NCBI RefSeq assembly: GCF_005222485.1
Contig: NZ_CP029078.1
Coordinates: forward strand, 8,309,501-8,373,500
DNA: 64,000 nucleotides
Direction of reading: 5' to 3'
DNA from: Streptomyces griseoviridis
GTDB lineage: Bacteria; Actinomycetota; Actinomycetes; Streptomycetales; Streptomycetaceae
In this document: positions 60,160 to 64,000 of the stretch, in pieces
Layout: each line of letters opens with the position of its first letter
Position numbering within the stretch: position 1 is the first letter of the stretch
Program-made: the position numbers and the translations under genes
Notes under the pieces: generated by a model
Told to the model about the DNA's origin: nothing
What the model saw: the letters and a program-made list of their open reading frames with translations, nothing else
Databases searched by the model: none

Positions 60160-61329
60160 ATGACGGCCGCCCCTGACCCCGCTCCTTCCCTCCCCGGCCG
60201 GGCCGAGCCGGAGCGCTCGGTCTGGCGTCGCGTCCGGCGCTCCATGACGCGGCAGGAGTGGGTCAGGGTCGGCGGGATGGCCGCCTTCGTCATCGCCCTG
60301 CACGTCATCGGCTGGTTCACGCTCGTCGCGATCGTCGCGCCGCACCACTACAGCATCGGCGAGAAGTCCTTCGGCATCGGCATCGGGGTCACCGCCTACA
60401 CGCTGGGCATGCGGCACGCCTTCGACGCCGACCACATCGCCGCGATCGACAACACCACCCGCAAGCTGATGGGGGAGGGGCAGCGCCCGCTCTCCGTCGG
60501 GTTCTGGTTCTCGCTCGGGCACTCCAGCATCGTCTTCGGCCTCGCGCTGCTGCTCTCCCTCGGCGTGCGCACCCTCGCGGGACCCGTCCGCGACGACGGC
60601 TCCGCGCTCCACGACGTCACCGGGCTGATCGGCACCACGGTCTCCGGCACCTTCCTCTACGTGATCGCCGGCATCAACCTCGTCATCCTGGCCGGGATCT
60701 GGAAGGTCTTCCGCCGGATGCGCTCGGGCCACTTCGACGAGGCGGCCCTGGAGGAGCAGCTCGACAACCGCGGCCTGATGAACCGCATCCTGGGCCGCTT
60801 CATGAAGTCGATCACCAAGTCGTGGCAGATGTACCCGCTCGGCCTGCTGTTCGGCCTCGGCTTCGACACCGCCACCGAGATCGCGCTGCTGGTGCTGGCG
60901 GGGTCCGGGGCCGCTTCCGGGCTGCCCTGGTACGCGATCCTGTGCCTGCCCGTCCTGTTCGCCGCCGGCATGTCCCTGCTGGACACCATCGACGGCTCGT
61001 TCATGAACTTCGCCTACGGCTGGGCGTTCTCCAAACCGGTCCGCAAGGTCTACTACAACCTCACCATCACGGGCCTGTCCGTCGCCGTCGCGCTGATCAT
61101 CGGCACGGTCGAACTCCTCGGCCTGCTCGTCGACCGGCTCGACCTGCACGGCCCGTTCTGGGACTGGATCGGCGGCCTCGACCTCAACATCGTCGGCTTC
61201 GTCATCGTCGGCCTGTTCTTCGCCACCTGGGTGATCGCCCTGCTGGTCTGGAAGTTCGGCAGGATCGAGGAGAAGTGGTCCGCGGGCCTCGCCGGGCCCG
61301 CGAACCACTCCGCAGAGCAGAACGCCTGA
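60160..61329 (+). CDS. NiCoT-family nickel/cobalt permease
   Basis: The 389-residue membrane protein has the NiCoT signature RHAFDADHI at 85-93, SLGHSSIVF near 125 and LGFDTATEIALL near 235, with about eight membrane helices. These bind and import Ni2+ or Co2+ with high affinity, for urease, NiFe hydrogenase, nickel superoxide dismutase or cobalamin. The ATG at 60160 is preferred over the extension to 60022, which runs through the palindrome. It converges on sthA with 5 bases between stops. Confidence 0.94.
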   Translation: MTAAPDPAPSLPGRAEPERSVWRRVRRSMTRQEWVRVGGMAAFVIALHVIGWFTLVAIVAPHHYSIGEKSFGIGIGVTAYTLGMRHAFDADHIAAIDNTTRKLMGEGQRPLSVGFWFSLGHSSIVFGLALLLSLGVRTLAGPVRDDGSALHDVTGLIGTTVSGTFLYVIAGINLVILAGIWKVFRRMRSGHFDEAALEEQLDNRGLMNRILGRFMKSITKSWQMYPLGLLFGLGFDTATEIALLVLAGSGAASGLPWYAILCLPVLFAAGMSLLDTIDGSFMNFAYGWAFSKPVRKVYYNLTITGLSVAVALIIGTVELLGLLVDRLDLHGPFWDWIGGLDLNIVGFVIVGLFFATWVIALLVWKFGRIEEKWSAGLAGPANHSAEQNA

Positions 61330-61334
61330 CCGGC

Positions 61335-62744
61335 TCAGTCGCCGATGTGGGCGATCTGCCGGAGCTTGTTGGTGGCGTCCAGGGCGGCGATCTTGTAAGA
61401 CTCCGCGAGCGTCGGGTAGTTGAAGACGGCGTCCACCAGATAGTCGACGGTGCCGCCGCAGCCCATCACGGACTGGCCGATGTGGATCAGCTCGGTGGCG
61501 CCGGTGCCGAAGCAGTGCACCCCGAGCAGGGTGCGGTCCTCCGGGGACACCAGCAGCTTCAGCATGCCGTGCGAGTCACCGATGATCTGGCCCCTCGCCA
61601 GTTCCCGGTAGCGGGAGATGCCCACCTCGAACGGCACGCTGTCCTCGGTGAGTTGGTCCTCCGTCCGGCCGACGAAGCTGATCTCCGGGATCGTGTAGAT
61701 GCCGATGGGCTGGAGGTGGCTCATCTCGCCCACCGGCTCCCCGCAGGCGTGGTAGGCCGCCGCCCGGCCCTGTTCCATCGACGTCGCGGCCAACGCCGGG
61801 AAACCGATCACGTCGCCCACCGCGTAGATGTGCTCCACCTCGGTCCTGTACCGGTCGTCGACCTTGATCCGGCCGCGCGCGTCGGCCGACAACCCGGCCT
61901 TCCCCAGGTCGAGTTCATCGGTCATACCCTGCCGGCCCGCCGAGTACATCACGGCGTCCGCCGGTATCTTCTTGCCGCTCTCCAGCACCGTGAGGGTGCC
62001 GCGCGGATGCCGCTCGACAGCGGCCACCGTCTCACCGAACCGGAACGTCACGGCGAGGTCCCGCAGGTGGTACTTGAGCGACTCGATGACCTCGACGTCA
62101 CACATGTCGAGCATCCCGGCCCGCTTCTCGACGACCGTCACCTTGCTGCCGAGCGCCGCGAACATCGAGGCGTACTCCATGCCGATCACACCCGCGCCCA
62201 CGATCACCATGGAGCGCGGGACGCGTTCGACGGAGAGGACGTTGTCGGAGTCCATGACGGTGCGCCCGTCGAACGCGACGCTGTCCGGGCGGGCCGGCCG
62301 GGTGCCGGTGGCGATGACGATGTTCTCGGCGCTCAACAGCCGTTCGTCACCGCCCGCTTCCTGGAGCGCCACGGTGTGCGGATCGACGAAACGGCCGGTC
62401 CCGGCGTACAGGGCCACCCGGTTGCGGGAGAGCTGACTGCGGATCACGTCGACCTCGCGGCTGACGACGTGCTGGGTCCTGGCGGTGAGATCCGCGACGG
62501 TGATGTCCTCCTTCAGCCGGTAGCTCTGCCCGTACAGATCACGCTGGGTGAGCCCGGTGAGGTAGAGCACCGCCTCGCGGAGGGTCTTGGAGGGGATGGT
62601 GCCGGTATGGATGGAGACGCCGCCGACCATGTCGGGACGGTCGACGACGGCGACCCGGCGGCCGAGTTTCGCCGCGGCGATGGCGGCCTTCTGGCCACCC
62701 GGTCCGGATCCGATGACGAGCATGTCGAAGTCGTAGTCAGCCAC
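61335..62744 (-). CDS. sthA: soluble pyridine nucleotide transhydrogenase
   Basis: The 469-residue flavoprotein has FAD-binding GSGPGG (12-17), [19 protein letters not shown] (41-59), NAD-binding [10 protein letters not shown] near 185 and [11 protein letters not shown] near 310, then the dimerisation domain ending [11 protein letters not shown]. The redox-active CxxxxC of lipoamide dehydrogenase relatives is absent, as expected for the Si-specific transhydrogenase, which moves hydride between NADPH and NAD. The GTG at 62744 lies 2 bases after the stop of a decayed gene. Confidence 0.94.
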   Translation of the reverse strand: MADYDFDMLVIGSGPGGQKAAIAAAKLGRRVAVVDRPDMVGGVSIHTGTIPSKTLREAVLYLTGLTQRDLYGQSYRLKEDITVADLTARTQHVVSREVDVIRSQLSRNRVALYAGTGRFVDPHTVALQEAGGDERLLSAENIVIATGTRPARPDSVAFDGRTVMDSDNVLSVERVPRSMVIVGAGVIGMEYASMFAALGSKVTVVEKRAGMLDMCDVEVIESLKYHLRDLAVTFRFGETVAAVERHPRGTLTVLESGKKIPADAVMYSAGRQGMTDELDLGKAGLSADARGRIKVDDRYRTEVEHIYAVGDVIGFPALAATSMEQGRAAAYHACGEPVGEMSHLQPIGIYTIPEISFVGRTEDQLTEDSVPFEVGISRYRELARGQIIGDSHGMLKLLVSPEDRTLLGVHCFGTGATELIHIGQSVMGCGGTVDYLVDAVFNYPTLAESYKIAALDATNKLRQIAHIGD

Positions 62745-62746
62745 CT

Positions 62747-62958
62747 TCAGGAGTCTGTCAGGAGTGACGGGATGACCGCCACCAGCTTGCCGCCCAACTC
62801 CGGGATGGCATCGGTGAACAGACTGTCGGCACCCTTGGCGATGCAGGAGACGCCGGTCAACTCGCCGGCGTAGGGCGCGGGCCTTTTGCTCAGGGCTTCG
62901 CGGACCAGCGCGACGTGGCGTCGGCCAGGTTCAGGTGTCCGGTCGCGGCGATGGTGGA
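62747..62958 (-). pseudogene. frameshifted, truncated gene remnant upstream of sthA
   Basis: Two minus-strand frames together give one normal protein segment: [15 protein letters not shown] (62958 to about 62914) and [20 protein letters not shown] and [20 protein letters not shown], ending [12 protein letters not shown] (to 62747). They are offset by one base near 62914-62917; a single missing base after GACGCCAC would join them. I recall similar actinobacterial proteins with GH-x-NL and GVSCIA-x-GADS that continue for a further hundred residues, so both ends are missing here. No start codon is found. Confidence 0.65.
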
Positions 62959-62975
62959 GCGATCCCCCTTCCTGG

Positions 62976-63536
62976 TCAGGCGGTAGAGCAGATCGCGTAG
63001 GCGACGACGCGGCCGGAGTGGAATTTGGCGCCCCAGCGTTGTCCGTCGCTGGTGGGGGTGTTGGCCTCGACCATGTCGTAAGCGGTGCCGCCGTTGGCGA
63101 AGGCTCCGTTGCCCTGGTAGCCGCCGCCGATGACCTTGCTGCCGGAGGGGCACTTGGCGACCGCTTCCCCGCCCGGCGCGGAGGTGGCGCTCTTCACCAC
63201 CATGATGGGAGCTCCGGGCTTGCAGATCGCGTAGGCGACGACGCGGCCGGAGTGGAATTTGGCGCCCCAGCGTTGTCCGTCGCTGGTGGGGGTGTTGGCC
63301 TCGACCATGTCGTAGACGGTGCCGCCGTTGGCGAAGGCTCCGTTGCCCTGGTAGCCGCCGCCGATGACCTTGCTGCCGGAGGGGCACTTGGCGACCGCTT
63401 CCCCGCCCGGCGCGGAGATGGCGCTCTTCACCACCGTGATGTCCGGGGCAGCGGCGTGCACAGTGGCGGCGCTCGCCGCCACTCCGCCCAGCACGAGGCC
63501 GGCAGCCGTCCAGATGAGCCGGTTCTTCGTGTTCAT
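62976..63536 (-). CDS. secreted protein of two near-identical 73-residue repeats
   Basis: The 186-residue protein has a signal peptide (1-29, cleavage after VHA). The mature part consists of two nearly identical units (about 33-105 and 111-183) with VVKSA-SAPGGEAVAKC, PSGSKVIGGGYQ and WGAKFHSGRVVAYAIC, each with two cysteines. The unit differs by only a few residues between copies, and the DNA by four of 219 bases. I do not recognise an assigned function; single-unit exported proteins of this sort occur in other streptomycetes, as I recall. The ATG has GAGAGG 5 bases upstream. Confidence 0.85.
   Translation of the reverse strand: MNTKNRLIWTAAGLVLGGVAASAATVHAAAPDITVVKSAISAPGGEAVAKCPSGSKVIGGGYQGNGAFANGGTVYDMVEANTPTSDGQRWGAKFHSGRVVAYAICKPGAPIMVVKSATSAPGGEAVAKCPSGSKVIGGGYQGNGAFANGGTAYDMVEANTPTSDGQRWGAKFHSGRVVAYAICSTA
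62988..63440. repeat. 219-bp direct duplication inside a coding region
   Basis: 62988-63206 and 63222-63440 are the same sequence apart from four substitutions, in register with an offset of 234 bases (78 codons). The high identity at silent positions shows recent duplication. Confidence 0.92.
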
Positions 63537-63572
63537 GGGTACCTCTCGTTCAACGCTGGCGCCAAGATCGGC

Positions 63573-63589
63573 AATTACCGATTAATTAC
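63573..63589 (-). promoter_or_regulatory. 11-base-spaced GTAATT direct repeats upstream of the duplicated secreted gene
   Basis: On the minus strand GTAATT occurs twice, one helical turn apart (63589-63584 and 63578-63573), in an AT-rich patch 40 bases before the ATG. The overlap with TAATTA could also give a -10 element. This may be an operator or just the promoter. Confidence 0.4.
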
Positions 63590-63599
63590 ACCAGGTCAT

Positions 63600-64000
63600 C
63601 AAGCGATCACATAGAGTGTTCGAAGAGAGCGGGTCAGCGTCGGCTGTCCCAGATCGACGGACTGCGCGTGGTCGAGGTCAGCGCGACAAGGGGAACGCCG
63701 CCCGCTCGACAAGGCCGAGACTGGCCGTGCCGTCCACCTGGAGAAACGGTTTCGCCGGCGGATCGTTCGATCATTCGCTCGCCAAGGGCGACTCCGTGCT
63801 GCGCGGCACCGAGAGTTTCCAGGCTTGATTCGGTGAGGTGGGGCACGGCCCCAGCACCGTCGGCGCCATGCCTCGGCACCACGACGGGCACGACCGGGTT
63901 GTGTTCTCCCCCGACGGCAGTACGGGGCTTTCCGGCACGGCTGGACGGACCTGTCCGGTGTGCTCCCGGCGGCGGTGCCGCTGTTCTCGACGGACATGTC
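63600..64000. other. region without a supportable gene
   Basis: Several frames are open across this end of the window, but each has the Arg/Ser-rich composition of shadow frames and none has a good start or family pattern. Codon use is irregular compared with the rest of the window, which fits decayed or intergenic DNA. A gene entering from the right edge cannot be excluded. Confidence 0.4.

Noticed and set aside
60000..60160. Cobalamin riboswitch before the nickel/cobalt transporter
   Set aside because: I could not find the conserved B12-box core or long leader; the palindrome is a simpler explanation.
60258..62873. 871-codon open frame on the plus strand
   Set aside because: Runs across the nickel transporter in another frame and antisense to sthA; shadow composition.
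63634..63997. Open frames at the right end, including a VVFSPDGST stretch like a WD40 blade near 63900
   Set aside because: Only one short motif in one frame, no start, no second blade, and the frame loses sense at once; probably chance or a relic too short to call.
1..64000. TTA (bldA-dependent) leucine codons
   Set aside because: The tta/taa triplets I noticed in genes are out of frame, part of Tyr codons or stop codons; I saw no in-frame TTA in a called gene, though I did not check by program.
1..64000. tRNA, rRNA or mobile element genes
   Set aside because: No cloverleaf-type sequence, rRNA stretch, transposase, integrase or attachment-site pattern was recognised.

Overview
The window is chromosomal DNA from a high-GC actinomycete, almost certainly Streptomyces or a close relative. 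Evidence: third-codon GC bias so strong that most real genes have long open shadow frames; frequent GTG (and one TTG) starts with purine-rich ribosome binding sites; a mycothiol-type formaldehyde dehydrogenase; ROK, TetR, MarR and ECF regulators; many secreted, Tat and lipoprotein signals. I found no rRNA, tRNA, CRISPR array, transposase, integrase or phage gene. It reads as an arm-like, accessory-rich chromosomal region with several small, unrelated transcription units.

Layout. 1-3062: end of a surface-glycan gene set (SAM methyltransferase tail, dTDP-sugar 3,5-epimerase, GT2 glycosyltransferase). 3177-5682: MarR regulator, MFS exporter and isochorismatase-type hydrolase in an overlapping operon with a double inverted repeat upstream. 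6097-10025: secreted GH5 endoglycoceramidase-like enzyme, TetR regulator, GT1 glycosyltransferase. 10246-13854: a stand-alone cytochrome oxidase subunit I with a small tail-anchored partner, divergent from an ECF sigma factor and its membrane partner, with two concentric inverted repeats between them. 14277-19988: small secreted protein, ABC exporter, mycothiol formaldehyde dehydrogenase plus metallo-hydrolase, DUF4180 protein, SDR. 20023-25330: lipoprotein/membrane protein pair and a two-gene operon with a very large M48 membrane protease. 25611-26309: L,D-transpeptidase.

26340-32113: first sugar ABC operon (two permeases, binding protein, Gfo/Idh/MocA oxidoreductase) divergent from a ROK regulator. 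32245-42970: small conserved protein, membrane-anchored streptogrisin-like protease, DUF574 methyltransferase, F420/PPOX enzyme, large secreted alpha/beta hydrolase, an internally deleted oxidoreductase pseudogene, a TetR/DUF35 pair sharing a palindrome, a 23-bp tandem array, a stand-alone ATP-grasp enzyme, a peptidoglycan-binding membrane protein and a conserved hypothetical. 42971-43536 holds an AT-rich island with a palindrome next to a promoter-like element. 43537-48282: RpiR regulator, GT39-type membrane glycosyltransferase, Tat-exported PAP2 phosphatase carrying an autotransporter-type repeat.

48828-56574: second sugar system: BadF/BcrA-type kinase divergent from a ROK regulator, followed by binding protein, two permeases and a 609-residue cytoplasmic protein of no family I recognise, the best candidate for an undescribed carbohydrate-active enzyme. 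56588-62744: P-loop kinase, polytopic glycosyltransferase plus flippase-like protein, nickel/cobalt transporter behind a perfect palindrome, and the soluble transhydrogenase sthA. 62747-63536: a frameshifted gene remnant and a secreted protein built from a very recent 219-bp duplication. The last 460 bases hold no gene I can defend.
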